A DNA stretch of 64,000 nt from Streptomyces sp. HD (GCF_028369295.1 NZ_JAQMYP010000037.1:42510-106509), one strand, 5' to 3'. Numbered from the stretch's first letter, positions 26,600 to 35,906 are shown. Translations and numbers: made by a program. The notes: generated by a model from the sequence alone, not told the origin.

Positions 26600-27480
26600 C
26601 AGCCATGCAGTTGGGCCTCATCGGTCTCGGCAAGATGGGCGGCAACATGCGCGAGCGGATCCGCCGCGCCGGCCACACCGTCATCGGCTACGACCGCAAC
26701 CCCGAGGTCTCCGACGTCAAGAGCCTCGAAGAGCTGGTCCAGCAGCTCGACGCGCCGCGCACGGTGTGGGTGATGGTCCCGGCCGGCACCGCCACCCAGG
26801 GCGTCGTCGACGAGCTCAAGGACCTGCTGTCCCCGGGCGACACGGTGGTCGACGGCGGCAACTCCCGCTGGACGGACGACGAGAAGCACGCCGCCGAACT
26901 CGGCATCAAGGGCATCGGCTTCGTCGACGCGGGCGTCTCCGGCGGTGTGTGGGGCCTGCAGAACGGCTACGCGCTGATGGTCGGCGGCAACAAGGAGCAC
27001 GTGGAGCGGCTCCAGCCGATCTTCGATGCGCTCAAGCCGGAGGGGCCGTACGGCTATGTCCACGCCGGCCGGGTCGGTGCCGGGCACTTCTCGAAGATGG
27101 TCCACAACGGCATCGAGTACGCCATGATGCAGGCCTACGCCGAGGGCTGGGAACTCCTTGAGAAGGTCAACTCGGTGGACAACGTCCGCGAGGTGTTCCG
27201 CTCCTGGCAGGAGGGCACCGTCATCCGCTCCTGGCTGCTGGACCTGGCGGTGAACGCCCTCGACGAGGACGAGCACCTGGGCAAGCTGCGCGGCTACGCG
27301 GAGGACTCCGGTGAGGGCCGGTGGACCGTCGAGGCGGCCATCGACAACGCCGTACCGTTGCCCGCGATCACCGCCTCCCTCTTCGCCCGGTTCGCGTCCC
27401 GCCAGGACGACTCCCCGCAGATGAAGATGATCGCGGCGCTGCGCAACCAGTTCGGCGGCCACGCCGTCGAGTCGAAGTAG
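26596..27480 (+). CDS. gnd: 6-phosphogluconate dehydrogenase, short form (decarboxylating)
   Basis: 294 residues, far shorter than the classic 470-residue enzyme and matching the YqeC/short Gnd class. The Rossmann motif GLIGLGKMGGNM is at the start, the signature VDAGVSGGVWGLQNGYALMVGG lies near 115, and the catalytic-lysine region GAGHFSKMVHNGIEYAMMQAYAEG near 160. Asp in IGYDRNPE at the end of beta-2 suggests NAD rather than NADP as cofactor; this is inference from a rule of thumb. It decarboxylates 6-phosphogluconate to ribulose-5-P, closing the operon's oxidative branch. Confidence 0.93.
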   Translation: MTAMQLGLIGLGKMGGNMRERIRRAGHTVIGYDRNPEVSDVKSLEELVQQLDAPRTVWVMVPAGTATQGVVDELKDLLSPGDTVVDGGNSRWTDDEKHAAELGIKGIGFVDAGVSGGVWGLQNGYALMVGGNKEHVERLQPIFDALKPEGPYGYVHAGRVGAGHFSKMVHNGIEYAMMQAYAEGWELLEKVNSVDNVREVFRSWQEGTVIRSWLLDLAVNALDEDEHLGKLRGYAEDSGEGRWTVEAAIDNAVPLPAITASLFARFASRQDDSPQMKMIAALRNQFGGHAVESK

Positions 27481-27486
27481 CCCACC

Positions 27487-28074
27487 GTGGGGGATCTCCT
27501 ACTGGTCCGCCACGGGGAGACGGAGTGGAGCAGGTCGGGACAGCACACCAGCTGGACCGACCTGCCCCTCACCGGAACCGGCGAGCAACAGGCCAAGTCC
27601 CTGTCCCCGCTCCTGTCCGGCCGGACCTTCGCCCTGGCCCTCACCAGCCCACTGCACCGCGCGCTGCGCACCGCCGAACTGGCGGGCGTGGCAGGGGTCG
27701 TACCCGACCCGGACCTGCATGAGTGGGACTACGGCGGCTACGAGGGCGTCACCACCGTCGACATCCACCGCACCCGCCCCGACTGGTACCTGTGGACCGA
27801 CGGCGTGGCTCCCGGCCCGGCCGACCACCCCGGTGAGTCACCTGCCGAGGTGGGCGCACGCGCCGACCGGGTGCTGTCCCGGGTCGAGTCGGCCCTTCCC
27901 GACGGCGACGTCATCCTCGTGGCCCACGGCCACTTCCTGCGTGTCGTCACGGCCCGCCGGCTGGGGCTGGCCCCGGCGGACGGGCGGCTGTTCCAGCTGG
28001 CGACGGGCACGGTGAGCCGTCTGTCGACGGAACATGGCCGGGCCGTGATCGCGGAGTGGAACGCCAGGCCCTGA
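27487..28074 (+). CDS. Histidine phosphatase (phosphoglycerate-mutase-like)
   Basis: 195 residues. LLVRHGETEWS at residues 4-14 is the catalytic RHG motif, LTSPLHRALRTAEL is the second arginine segment and ILVAHGHFLRVVTARRLGL carries the second catalytic His. The GTG start lies 6 nt after gnd, so it is probably the last gene of the sugar-phosphate operon and may hydrolyse a sugar phosphate. Family members have broad phosphatase activity, and a specific substrate cannot be assigned. Confidence 0.88.
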   Translation: MGDLLLVRHGETEWSRSGQHTSWTDLPLTGTGEQQAKSLSPLLSGRTFALALTSPLHRALRTAELAGVAGVVPDPDLHEWDYGGYEGVTTVDIHRTRPDWYLWTDGVAPGPADHPGESPAEVGARADRVLSRVESALPDGDVILVAHGHFLRVVTARRLGLAPADGRLFQLATGTVSRLSTEHGRAVIAEWNARP

Positions 28075-28089
28075 ATTCCTCGGCCCGGG

Positions 28090-29364
28090 CTACAGCACGT
28101 CTCCGAACTCGCTCAACACCCCTGGTGGGGCAAGCGCGTTGACGTAGTGGCCCGGGCCGTGGTCGTCGAAGGAGTACTTGAAGGGGATCGTGCGGGTCAG
28201 GGCGAGGCGGGTGGCGAAGAAGGCGAGCGGGGCCACCACCGCCAGGCCGGCCAGGCTGTCCATCTGCGGGTAGTGCAGGTCCGGTTCCGTCACCTCCCGC
28301 CAGCCCTCGTCGCGGCAGCGCAGCAGTGGTCGTACGGATCGGCGGGCGCCCTCCGTGGCGCGGACCGCCAGGTCGCCCCACCCGCCGGTCGCGACGGTGC
28401 GCAGAGCGTCGGTCGGCAGGTTGAGGGCCTCGACGGCCGTGTCCGTGGCCGACGTGAGGAGGGCGTCGGTGAGGCCGTGCCGTCGGCGGTAGTGGAACTC
28501 GCGGCCGAAGGGGGCGTACGGGCCGACCGGGCGTGGGGGCAGGGCGGGGACGACGTCCCGGTCGAAGATGTAGCGGATGAGGCGGTCGCGCAGGATGTGC
28601 GTCCCGTTCGGGCCGGGCGCCTCGGCGCAGGCGCGGGCCAGGTCGGGGCCGCCGATCATGGGCTGGCCGAAGGTGTAGACGCCCCTGAGCCTGTCGGTGA
28701 TGTGCCGGTAGCGGGGCTCGTGGACGAGGGTCACCGCCATCAGCGCGGCCATGGCGCCGCCGAGGCTGTGGCCGGTGATGTACAGGGCCTCCAGGCCGCC
28801 GCCGCGGGCGCCGGGTTCGTCGGGGATGACGGACTCGCCGCGCAGGGCACCTTCCAGGGCCCGGACGACGAGGTGGCGGGTGGCGCGGACGTTGCGGTAG
28901 AAGCCGGCGTGGACCTCGTGCCGGCGGCCCTGAAGTTCGACGGTGAGCATCTCCGGCCGTACGTCGGCGTCGGTGAGGATGCTGATGATGTCCTCGGGCT
29001 GGGTGCCGCGGTAGGCGAGGATCGCGACCCGGCGGTCCTTGTCCTGGATCAGATAGGCGGCGGACGCGATGTACATGGCGTCCACGCGCTGCTCGAACAC
29101 CCGGCAGTCGTTCTCCTCCAGCCCGAGCCTGGCCATGATCACGGACAGGGTCTCCGGGTCGCTCTGGTGCTGGAATCCGGCGTACGCGTATGCCGAGCAG
29201 GTCGCCATGACGTGCGGGACGACGCCGTCGGGGTCGGGCTGGCGCGCGTCCTCGACGAGCCGGTCCACCAGGTCTGGGTAGACCGGGAAGTCGCTCGGGT
29301 CGGTGGGTGGCTTGGCCGGGCGCAAGGCGGCGAAGCTGGGCCCTTTGACGTATGCGTCCCGCAT
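28090..29364 (-). CDS. Lipase class 3-type alpha/beta hydrolase
   Basis: 424 residues. The nucleophile elbow is ALYITGHSLGGAMAALMA (GHSLG, near 225), preceded by AILAYRGTQPEDIISILTDADV, the typical lipase-3 entry. The later LIGGPDLARAC and LIRYIFDRDVVPALPP place Asp and, near 305, GREFHYRR supplies a basic residue. No signal peptide is seen, so it may be cytoplasmic or membrane-associated; a hydrophobic segment at about 385-400 (LAGLAVVAPLAFFATRLAL) could anchor it. GGGAGG precedes ATG 29364. It is divergent from the catalase/alpha-dioxygenase fusion, a lipid-oxidising enzyme, so a shared lipid substrate is conceivable. Confidence 0.82.
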   Translation of the reverse strand: MRDAYVKGPSFAALRPAKPPTDPSDFPVYPDLVDRLVEDARQPDPDGVVPHVMATCSAYAYAGFQHQSDPETLSVIMARLGLEENDCRVFEQRVDAMYIASAAYLIQDKDRRVAILAYRGTQPEDIISILTDADVRPEMLTVELQGRRHEVHAGFYRNVRATRHLVVRALEGALRGESVIPDEPGARGGGLEALYITGHSLGGAMAALMAVTLVHEPRYRHITDRLRGVYTFGQPMIGGPDLARACAEAPGPNGTHILRDRLIRYIFDRDVVPALPPRPVGPYAPFGREFHYRRRHGLTDALLTSATDTAVEALNLPTDALRTVATGGWGDLAVRATEGARRSVRPLLRCRDEGWREVTEPDLHYPQMDSLAGLAVVAPLAFFATRLALTRTIPFKYSFDDHGPGHYVNALAPPGVLSEFGDVL

Positions 29365-29721
29365 GTGGGACCTCCCCCGGAACGTCGACGGGTGGTGAGC
29401 ACACCACCCGCCGCCAGGGCCGTCAATGGAGAGGGCGTCAAGGGGGCGTCGGGGAGGTGTCGTTCCCCGGCCAGCCGCGGATGCGGCCGGATGGGGTTGC
29501 TGGGATGCTGGGGTGTGGCGGGATGGACGCCCGATGCCGGCCTGTCTTCAGTCGCCCGTTTGACGTGCTCAAAGACCACTCCGCACCTAATTGTTCACAT
29601 CGGGAACAAGTAGGAGCACATCGGCGCGAACCCTCGCTGCGGGGGTGGTGTGCCGTGGGTAGCGTGCTGGCCCCCAGCCCCCGTACGCATCCGTACGCAT
29701 CCGTACGAAAGAAGACCACCG
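29365..29721. promoter_or_regulatory. 357 bp divergent control region (lipase / dioxygenase fusion)
   Basis: No gene seen. It contains the dyad TTGTTC-7 nt-GAACAA at 29591-29609, set in an AT-richer patch, and a 10 bp tandem repeat CCGTACGCAT, CCGTACGCAT, CCGTACGAAA at 29681-29710 just before the fusion gene. The dyad is a candidate operator, while the repeat lies in the leader or core promoter. No clear -10/-35 pair could be fixed. Confidence 0.45.
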
Positions 29722-32583
29722 ATGGCCGAGTCCGGGCAGCACGAGCAGCGCTACGAACGGTACGAAGGCGGCAGTCCAGAGGCGGAACGGCAGATGTTCG
29801 AGCAGCTGGCCCGCGAGCTGATGAAGGTGCAGGTCAGGAATCGGCGGGCCGGCGGCGGCGACATCGCACGGGCCTTCCACGCGAAGGCTCCGGTGGCCGT
29901 GGAGAACGCCCGGCTGCGCTTCCACGACGACCTCCCGGCGGCGCTGCGTGTGGGGTTCGCCCAGCCCGGCGCCGAGTATCCGGTGACGGTACGGCTGTCC
30001 AACGCGAGCGGTATCCGGCAGGGCGACGGCTCGCCCGATCTGCGCGGTGCGGCCGTGCGGGTGCGGGTGTCGCAGGAGGAGAACCACGATCTGCTGGCGA
30101 CCAGTTATCCGGTGTCGCATGCTGCGAACGCCCGGGAGTTCGTGGCGTTCGCCAAGGCGATGGCGGGCGCCCGCAGCCCGTTGCAGAAGGCGTTCGGGCT
30201 GTTCGTGAAGCTGCCGCTGGCCGTGGGGCTCAGGACCGCGGTCCGGATGCGGCGCAATGTGCAGGCGGCGACCCGGCACACCGTCAACTCGCTTGCCAAC
30301 GAGACGTACTGGAGCCGCGGCGCGATGCTGTGGGGTGAGGCGGGGCCGGTGCGGTTCCTGTTCCGTCCCACGCCGGGCAGCCCGCCCGCGCCCGCCCCGG
30401 ACCGCCGGGACCCGGATTTCCTGCATCGTGAGTTCGCGCGCCGGCTGGCGCAGACCGACGTCCACTACGACCTGTGTGTGCAGCGGTTCGTGGACGAGCG
30501 GCGCACCCCGGTCGAGAACGCCGCGGTGGAGTGGAGGGACGCGACGTCGCCCGCGCTGCCCGTGGCCAGGCTCACCGTCCCCCGCCAGGACCTGGACACC
30601 GCGGAGGCACGGGCGATCGCCCGCCGGATCGAGGACCTCGCCTTCAATCCGTGGTACACGACCGAGGAGTTCCGGCCGCTCGGCAACATCAACCGGGCCC
30701 GCAAGGCCGCCTACCAGGCATCGAGTGGGCACCGGCTCGGCCTGCGGTTCCTCACCGAGGAACCGGTGCGCAACAAGGTCCTGGGCCGCCCGATGGAGGC
30801 CGTGTTCGCGCTGCTGAACCGGTATGTGCCCTGGCACCGGCTGCCGTTGCAGCTGAGCCTGCTGAACCTGGTGTTCCTGCGCAAGGTGCTGCGCCGGCTG
30901 AACCTGATCGACACCGAGCCGCACGAGGCGCCGCCGCGCGCCCAGCGGGTGCCCGAGCCGATCCCGGAGCGGCTGCGCGGCGAGCGGTCGTACGACGGCA
31001 CGTACAACGATCTGTCGCTGCCGCGGATGGGCGCCGTCGGCTCGGCCTTCGGCCGCAATCTGAAGCCCGCCTACCGTCCCGACCTCTTCGACGTCCCGAA
31101 CCCGGTCACGGTCAGCCGGCAGCTGCTGTACCGGGAGAGCTTCCTGCCCGCGACCTCGCTGAACGTGCTGGCCGCGGCCTGGATCCAGTTCCAGGTGCAC
31201 GACTGGGTCAACCACCGCCGCCACAAGCCCGGCGAGCGCGCCGTCGAGGTGCCGCTGCCGCCCGGCAGCGGGCCGTGGCACAACACGCCCGGCGGGCCCG
31301 GCGAGAACGTGATGCGGTTCGCGGAGAACGAGGGGCTGGAGGTGCCGGGCCGCCCGCCGATCCTGTTCGGCAACACCGCCTCCCACTGGTGGGACGGCTC
31401 CGAGGTGTACGGCGGCGACGAGCAGACCGCCCGCTTCCTGCGCGAGGCCGAGGGCCGTGCCGAACTCCGCCTGGAGGACGGCCACTTGCCGTCCGGGCCG
31501 GGCGGCGGCATTCCGCTGACCGGCTTCAGCGACAACTGGTGGATGGGCCTGAGCTCGATGCACACGTTGTTCGCGCGCGAGCACAACGCGGTGTGTGCCG
31601 CGCTGCGCGCCGAGTATCCGACGATGAGCGAGGAGCGGATCTACCAGACGGCCCGTCTGGTGGTGTCGGCGCTGATCGCGAAGATCCACACGGTGGAGTG
31701 GACACCGGCGATCCTCGCCACCGAGGCGATCGACCTGGCCCTGCACACCAACTGGGAGGGGCCGCCGAGCAATTGGCTGAACCAGCTGGGCCTGTGGCTG
31801 TTCGAGGCGCACTCGCTGACCGGCATCCCGAAGACCCTGCCGGATCATCACACTGCCCCGTACTCCCTCACCGAGGACTTCGTCACCGTCTACCGGATGC
31901 ACCCGCTCATCCCGGACGACTTCGAGCTGCGCGAGCACCACTTCGGTCAGCGTCTGGAGACGGTGGGCTTCCTGGACATCCAGGGCGGCGCGGCGGAGTC
32001 CCGTATCCGCAAGACGGGTCTGGCGAACACCCTGTACTCGTTCGGCATCGCCCACCCCGGGGCGATCACCCTGCACAACTTCCCGCGCTCGCTGCAGCAG
32101 TTCGAGCGGGACGGCGAGATCATCGACCTGTCGGTGGTGGACCTGGTACGGACCCGGCGGCGTGGCGTCCCCCGCTACAACGACTTCCGTGAGGGGCTGC
32201 ACAAGCCGCGCATCCGCTCCTTCGAGGAACTGACCGAGAACGCCGAGACGCTGGCCCGGCTGAAGGAGGTCTACCGGTCGGTCGACGAGATCGACACCGT
32301 CGTAGGCCTGTTCGGGGAGAACCCGCCGGCCGGGTTCGGCTTCAGCGACACCGCGTTCCGCATCTTCATCCTGATGGCCAGTCGACGTCTGCAGTCCGAC
32401 CGCTTCCTCAACGTCGACTACCGGCCCGAGGTCTACACCCCGCTGGGCATCGACTGGGTCGAACGGGGCGGCATGAACTCCGTGATCCTGCGGCACTGCC
32501 CGGAACTGGCGGCACTGCTGCCGCGCGGGGCGAGCGCGTTCGCGCCCTGGCGGACCGTGCGGCCGACGGAGGGGCCGTCCTGA
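29722..32583 (+). CDS. Catalase-related heme domain fused to fatty-acid alpha-dioxygenase
   Basis: 953 residues from ATG 29722 after GAAAGAAG. Residues 30-340 resemble a minimal catalase: distal His53 in FHAKAP, YPVTVRLSNASG...SPDLRGAAVRV, and the proximal R327-x-x-x-Y331 followed by HRLG at the catalase spacing. Ser128 replaces the usual distal Asn by my alignment. Residues 345-953 follow plant alpha-dioxygenase along its length: FGRNLKPAY, AAWIQFQVH493DWVNH, WWDGSEVYG, LFAREHNAVC, SALIAKIHTVEWT, Y724RMH727PLIP with catalytic Tyr and proximal His, and FILMASRRLQSDRF. Alpha-dioxygenase puts a hydroperoxide at C2 of a fatty acid; the catalase-like half may convert it. No signal peptide or membrane segment is seen. 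Confidence 0.88.
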   Translation: MAESGQHEQRYERYEGGSPEAERQMFEQLARELMKVQVRNRRAGGGDIARAFHAKAPVAVENARLRFHDDLPAALRVGFAQPGAEYPVTVRLSNASGIRQGDGSPDLRGAAVRVRVSQEENHDLLATSYPVSHAANAREFVAFAKAMAGARSPLQKAFGLFVKLPLAVGLRTAVRMRRNVQAATRHTVNSLANETYWSRGAMLWGEAGPVRFLFRPTPGSPPAPAPDRRDPDFLHREFARRLAQTDVHYDLCVQRFVDERRTPVENAAVEWRDATSPALPVARLTVPRQDLDTAEARAIARRIEDLAFNPWYTTEEFRPLGNINRARKAAYQASSGHRLGLRFLTEEPVRNKVLGRPMEAVFALLNRYVPWHRLPLQLSLLNLVFLRKVLRRLNLIDTEPHEAPPRAQRVPEPIPERLRGERSYDGTYNDLSLPRMGAVGSAFGRNLKPAYRPDLFDVPNPVTVSRQLLYRESFLPATSLNVLAAAWIQFQVHDWVNHRRHKPGERAVEVPLPPGSGPWHNTPGGPGENVMRFAENEGLEVPGRPPILFGNTASHWWDGSEVYGGDEQTARFLREAEGRAELRLEDGHLPSGPGGGIPLTGFSDNWWMGLSSMHTLFAREHNAVCAALRAEYPTMSEERIYQTARLVVSALIAKIHTVEWTPAILATEAIDLALHTNWEGPPSNWLNQLGLWLFEAHSLTGIPKTLPDHHTAPYSLTEDFVTVYRMHPLIPDDFELREHHFGQRLETVGFLDIQGGAAESRIRKTGLANTLYSFGIAHPGAITLHNFPRSLQQFERDGEIIDLSVVDLVRTRRRGVPRYNDFREGLHKPRIRSFEELTENAETLARLKEVYRSVDEIDTVVGLFGENPPAGFGFSDTAFRIFILMASRRLQSDRFLNVDYRPEVYTPLGIDWVERGGMNSVILRHCPELAALLPRGASAFAPWRTVRPTEGPS

Positions 32584-32636
32584 CCAGTACGGCGGCGAGT
32601 TGACAGGTTCGACGGCCGGCGTCAGAGTCCCGGCTG

Positions 32637-34100
32637 ATGGAGATCAACGATCTGACGCCGGCCGAACTGCGCGTATGGCACGCCTTCCCACGCGGGGAAG
32701 TCGTGGACTTCCGCCCCGAAGCCGAGGAGGACACGGCAACCGGAGGCGGCTGGGGCCCGGAACGCACGCTGCGCGCATCGGTGCTGAAGGCTTTACTCGT
32801 CAGCGCGCCCCAGGAGGACGGCGAGATCGCCGCACTCAGAGTCCTGGGCGCCCGGATCACCGGCGCACTCGACCTCACCCACGGCATCGTCGGACACCCG
32901 ATCCGGCTGGCCCACTGCTACTTCACCGACCCGCCCGACCTCTACGACGCCCAGCTGCGCAGGCTCAGTCTGCGCGGCTCCGTGCTGCCCGCACTGGACC
33001 TCGGCGGCGTGCGGGTGGAGGGCGTGGTGCGGTTGACGGACTGCCGGATACGCGGGCCTGTGCACCTGAACGGGGCCCAGATCTCGGGTGCCCTGTTCAT
33101 GGAGCGTGCCGAACTCACCGCACGGGACGCCGAGGAGCCCGTGCTCAAGCTAACCCAGGCGTCGATCGGCGACGAGTTGTCGGCGACCGGGCTGAGAGCG
33201 ACGGGCGAGGTACGGCTCAACGGCGCGCACGTCTCGGGCTCGATCAACCTGGACGGGGCGCGGCTCAGCCGCCCCGGCCAGGTGGCCCTGGACGCGGTGA
33301 CACTGGGTGTGGACGGCGACGTCCTGCTGCGGCGCGTGCACGTCGACGGCTGGATAGGGCTGCGGGGCGCCCGCATCGCGGGACGCCTCGATCTGTCCTA
33401 CGCACGCCTGTCCAACCCGGGCGACATGACGCTGCGGGCCACCAGTTGCACCGTCGGAGAACTGTGGCTGCGCAGGGGCGATCCACTGGACGGCGGTCTC
33501 AACCTGCGCCGGGCCCAGATGGACGTCCTGTTCGTGGAGCCGGAGAAGCTGCCGGACAGGGTCCGTCTCGACGGCCTCGGCTACACGACCCTCACCCCGC
33601 ACGAGCCCGCCGAGCGCCGCCTGCCCATGCTGGAGCGCGAGATCGACGGCTATGTCCCCCATGTCTACGAGCAGTTGACCGCGGTGTACCGCCGCATCGG
33701 TGACGACAACGCGGCCCGGCTCGTCCAGCTCGCCAAGCAACGTCGGCAGCGCACCACCCTGCCCTGGTACGGCCGTCTGTGGGGGCACGTCCAGGACGCC
33801 ACCGTCGGCTACGGCTTCCGCCCGATGCGCGCACTGGGCTGGCTGCTGTCCCTGCTCGCCGTCGGCTCCCTCTCGTTCGCGCTGCACGCGCCCCCGCCGC
33901 TGAAGGCGGACGAGGCACCGGACTTCAACCCGGTCTTCTACACGCTCGACCTGCTGCTGCCGGTGATCTCCTTCGGCCAGGAGCCGGCGTTCGCCCCGGA
34001 GGGCGGCCAGCAATGGCTGTCGTACGTCCTCGTCCTCACCGGCTGGATCCTGGCCACGACCGTCATCGCCGGCGTGACCCGGACCGTCAGCCGTCAGTAG
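32637..34100 (+). CDS. Pentapeptide-like beta-helix membrane protein, TTA codon
   Basis: 487 residues. The region 60-310 is made of degenerate repeats (LRRLSLRGSVLPALDLGGVR, VHLNGAQISGALFMERAEL and similar), expected to form a right-handed beta-helix. The C-terminal 110 residues have two membrane helices (MRALGWLLSLLAVGSLSFAL and WLSYVLVLTGWILATTVIAGV). Streptomyces homologues are often labelled membrane-associated oxidoreductase, but no cofactor motif is visible. Codon 53 is TTA (32793-32795), so translation should require the bldA tRNA. It begins 53 nt after the dioxygenase fusion and is probably co-transcribed. Function unknown. Confidence 0.8.
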   Translation: MEINDLTPAELRVWHAFPRGEVVDFRPEAEEDTATGGGWGPERTLRASVLKALLVSAPQEDGEIAALRVLGARITGALDLTHGIVGHPIRLAHCYFTDPPDLYDAQLRRLSLRGSVLPALDLGGVRVEGVVRLTDCRIRGPVHLNGAQISGALFMERAELTARDAEEPVLKLTQASIGDELSATGLRATGEVRLNGAHVSGSINLDGARLSRPGQVALDAVTLGVDGDVLLRRVHVDGWIGLRGARIAGRLDLSYARLSNPGDMTLRATSCTVGELWLRRGDPLDGGLNLRRAQMDVLFVEPEKLPDRVRLDGLGYTTLTPHEPAERRLPMLEREIDGYVPHVYEQLTAVYRRIGDDNAARLVQLAKQRRQRTTLPWYGRLWGHVQDATVGYGFRPMRALGWLLSLLAVGSLSFALHAPPPLKADEAPDFNPVFYTLDLLLPVISFGQEPAFAPEGGQQWLSYVLVLTGWILATTVIAGVTRTVSRQ

Positions 34101-34106
34101 GCCCGG

Positions 34107-35906
34107 TCACCGCACCGGCCGCCCGGCGTGCTGGGCGGCCAGCCGCACCGGCGCGTTCTGGGCGCCGTAACCCCGGTAGCCGTCCCGCTGCACGAGCTCG
34201 AAGAAGACCCGGCCGACCGTCACGGTGTAGCAGTGCCGGAACTCGCCGTGTGCGTCACGGTCGTAGAGGATGCCCAGTTCGCGGTACGTCTCCAGCTCGC
34301 CGTCCGCGAACTCGTGCCGTGCCGCCAGGTCGTCGTAGTAGTTGGCCGGGATCGGCAGCAGCCGTCCGCCCGCCTTCCGGAAACGGCGTGCGGCGGCGAC
34401 CACGTCGTCCGTGGCCAGCGCGATGTGCTGCGCGTGCACGGTGTCGTCGGTCGGCGCGGCGCCGACGCTCAGGGCGATCCGCACGCTGCCGTCGGCGTTG
34501 GTGACGGCGCGGCTGCGCATCAGGCCGTACGGGTCGGCGACGTCCACGCTCTCCTGGGCGTGCAGGCCAAGGACGCTGCGGTGGAAGAGGGTCGCCTCGT
34601 CGTAGTGGTGCCAGGGCTGGGTGAGCGCGAGATGGTCGATGCGGTGCACTCCGGGGATCGCCGGCTCGTGCTCCACGTCCGTGAAGTCGGCACGCCAGTC
34701 GGGGAGTTGGGGCTGCGCGTCCGCGGCGCAGAAGAACAGTTCCGTGCCGTCGGGTGCCGCGACCGCGTCCAGCGCGGCGTCCTGCGGGGCGCGGCGCCGG
34801 GGCAGTACCGGCGCCAGCAGGGCCTCGGCGCGGCGGGTCGCTCCGGCCGGGTCCGGTGACTCAAGGCCGATGGCGGCGAGTCCGGTGCCGTCCCGACGTG
34901 CGGCGCCCGCGGTGTTGACCAGGATGCGGGCCTCGCCCTGCTGCCAGAGGTCGACCGGCTTGCTGCGGTGCCGGGCCGTGCGGGCGAAGCCCAGGGCGCC
35001 GAGCAGCGCCGAGACGGGTTCCGCGTCGGGGGTGACCAGCTCGGCGAAGGCGACGCCGGTGGGGACGACGGGGGCGGGCGGGGCGGCGATCCCGACCGTC
35101 TCCTGCAGCACGAGCAGCGAGCGATGCGCGTCCACGGCGGTCGGGCCGGCCTCGGCCTGGCGGAAGACGTCGTTGAACACTTCCAGGGAGAGCGGGCCGT
35201 CGTATCCGGTGTGCAGTACCCGGCGCACGAGATCCGCCACATCGAAGCCGCCCTGCCCCGGGAAGCAGCGGTAGTGCCGGCTCCACTGCAGGACGTCCAT
35301 CGCGAGCAGCGGGGCGTCGGCGAGCTGAAGGAAGAAGATCTTCTCGCCGGGGATGTCCGCGATGCCGTCGAGATCCTCGGGCGCGGAGCCGCGGGACAGG
35401 ATGTGGAAGCTGTCCAGGCAGGTCCCGAGCGCGGGATGGTCGGCGGCCTCGACGATGCGCCAGGCATGGGCGTAGGTACTGACGTGCCGCCCCCAGGCCA
35501 GCGCCTCGTACGCCACCCGGATCCCGAACCCCTGGGCCAGATCGGCGAGTTGACGCAGATGGTAGGCGGCGAGCGCGTCGTCGTCCACGGCGAGCGGATG
35601 GACGCTGGAGCAGACGAGGACGGTGTCCGCACCGAGCCTGCCCATCAGCTCGAACTTGTGCCGGGCGCGCCGCAGATTGCGGGCGAACTCGTCGGCGGGC
35701 ACGGCCTCGATGTCCCGCATGGGTTGATAGAGGTCGACGGTGAGCCCGAGATCGGCACACCGGGCGCGGATCTCCTCAGGGGTGAGAGGGCTGGCGAGAA
35801 GGTCATTCTCGAAGATCTCGACGCCGCCGAACCCGGCCCGGGAGGCGGCGGTCAGCTTCTCGGTGAGAGATCCGCTGAGGGAGACGGTGGCGATGGATGT
35901 ACGCAT
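34107..35906 (-). CDS. qsuB: 3-dehydroshikimate dehydratase, QsuB type (TIM barrel + VOC domain)
   Basis: 599 residues. The N-terminal AP-endonuclease-2-type barrel (1-275) has metal ligands in AYEALAWG (Glu), GTCLDSFHIL (Asp), FFLQLADAP (Gln) and LSLEVFND (Glu), as in bacterial dehydroshikimate dehydratases. The C-terminal half (about 290-590) is an HPPD-like vicinal-oxygen-chelate pair with IDHLALTQPW and GRVFFELVQR. This fusion is the QsuB architecture, converting 3-dehydroshikimate to protocatechuate. It lies downstream of shikimate dehydrogenase with a dispersed repeat between. No dehydroquinate dehydratase or pca genes are in the window, so protocatechuate would be used by genes elsewhere. 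Confidence 0.9.
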   Translation of the reverse strand: MRTSIATVSLSGSLTEKLTAASRAGFGGVEIFENDLLASPLTPEEIRARCADLGLTVDLYQPMRDIEAVPADEFARNLRRARHKFELMGRLGADTVLVCSSVHPLAVDDDALAAYHLRQLADLAQGFGIRVAYEALAWGRHVSTYAHAWRIVEAADHPALGTCLDSFHILSRGSAPEDLDGIADIPGEKIFFLQLADAPLLAMDVLQWSRHYRCFPGQGGFDVADLVRRVLHTGYDGPLSLEVFNDVFRQAEAGPTAVDAHRSLLVLQETVGIAAPPAPVVPTGVAFAELVTPDAEPVSALLGALGFARTARHRSKPVDLWQQGEARILVNTAGAARRDGTGLAAIGLESPDPAGATRRAEALLAPVLPRRRAPQDAALDAVAAPDGTELFFCAADAQPQLPDWRADFTDVEHEPAIPGVHRIDHLALTQPWHHYDEATLFHRSVLGLHAQESVDVADPYGLMRSRAVTNADGSVRIALSVGAAPTDDTVHAQHIALATDDVVAAARRFRKAGGRLLPIPANYYDDLAARHEFADGELETYRELGILYDRDAHGEFRHCYTVTVGRVFFELVQRDGYRGYGAQNAPVRLAAQHAGRPVR

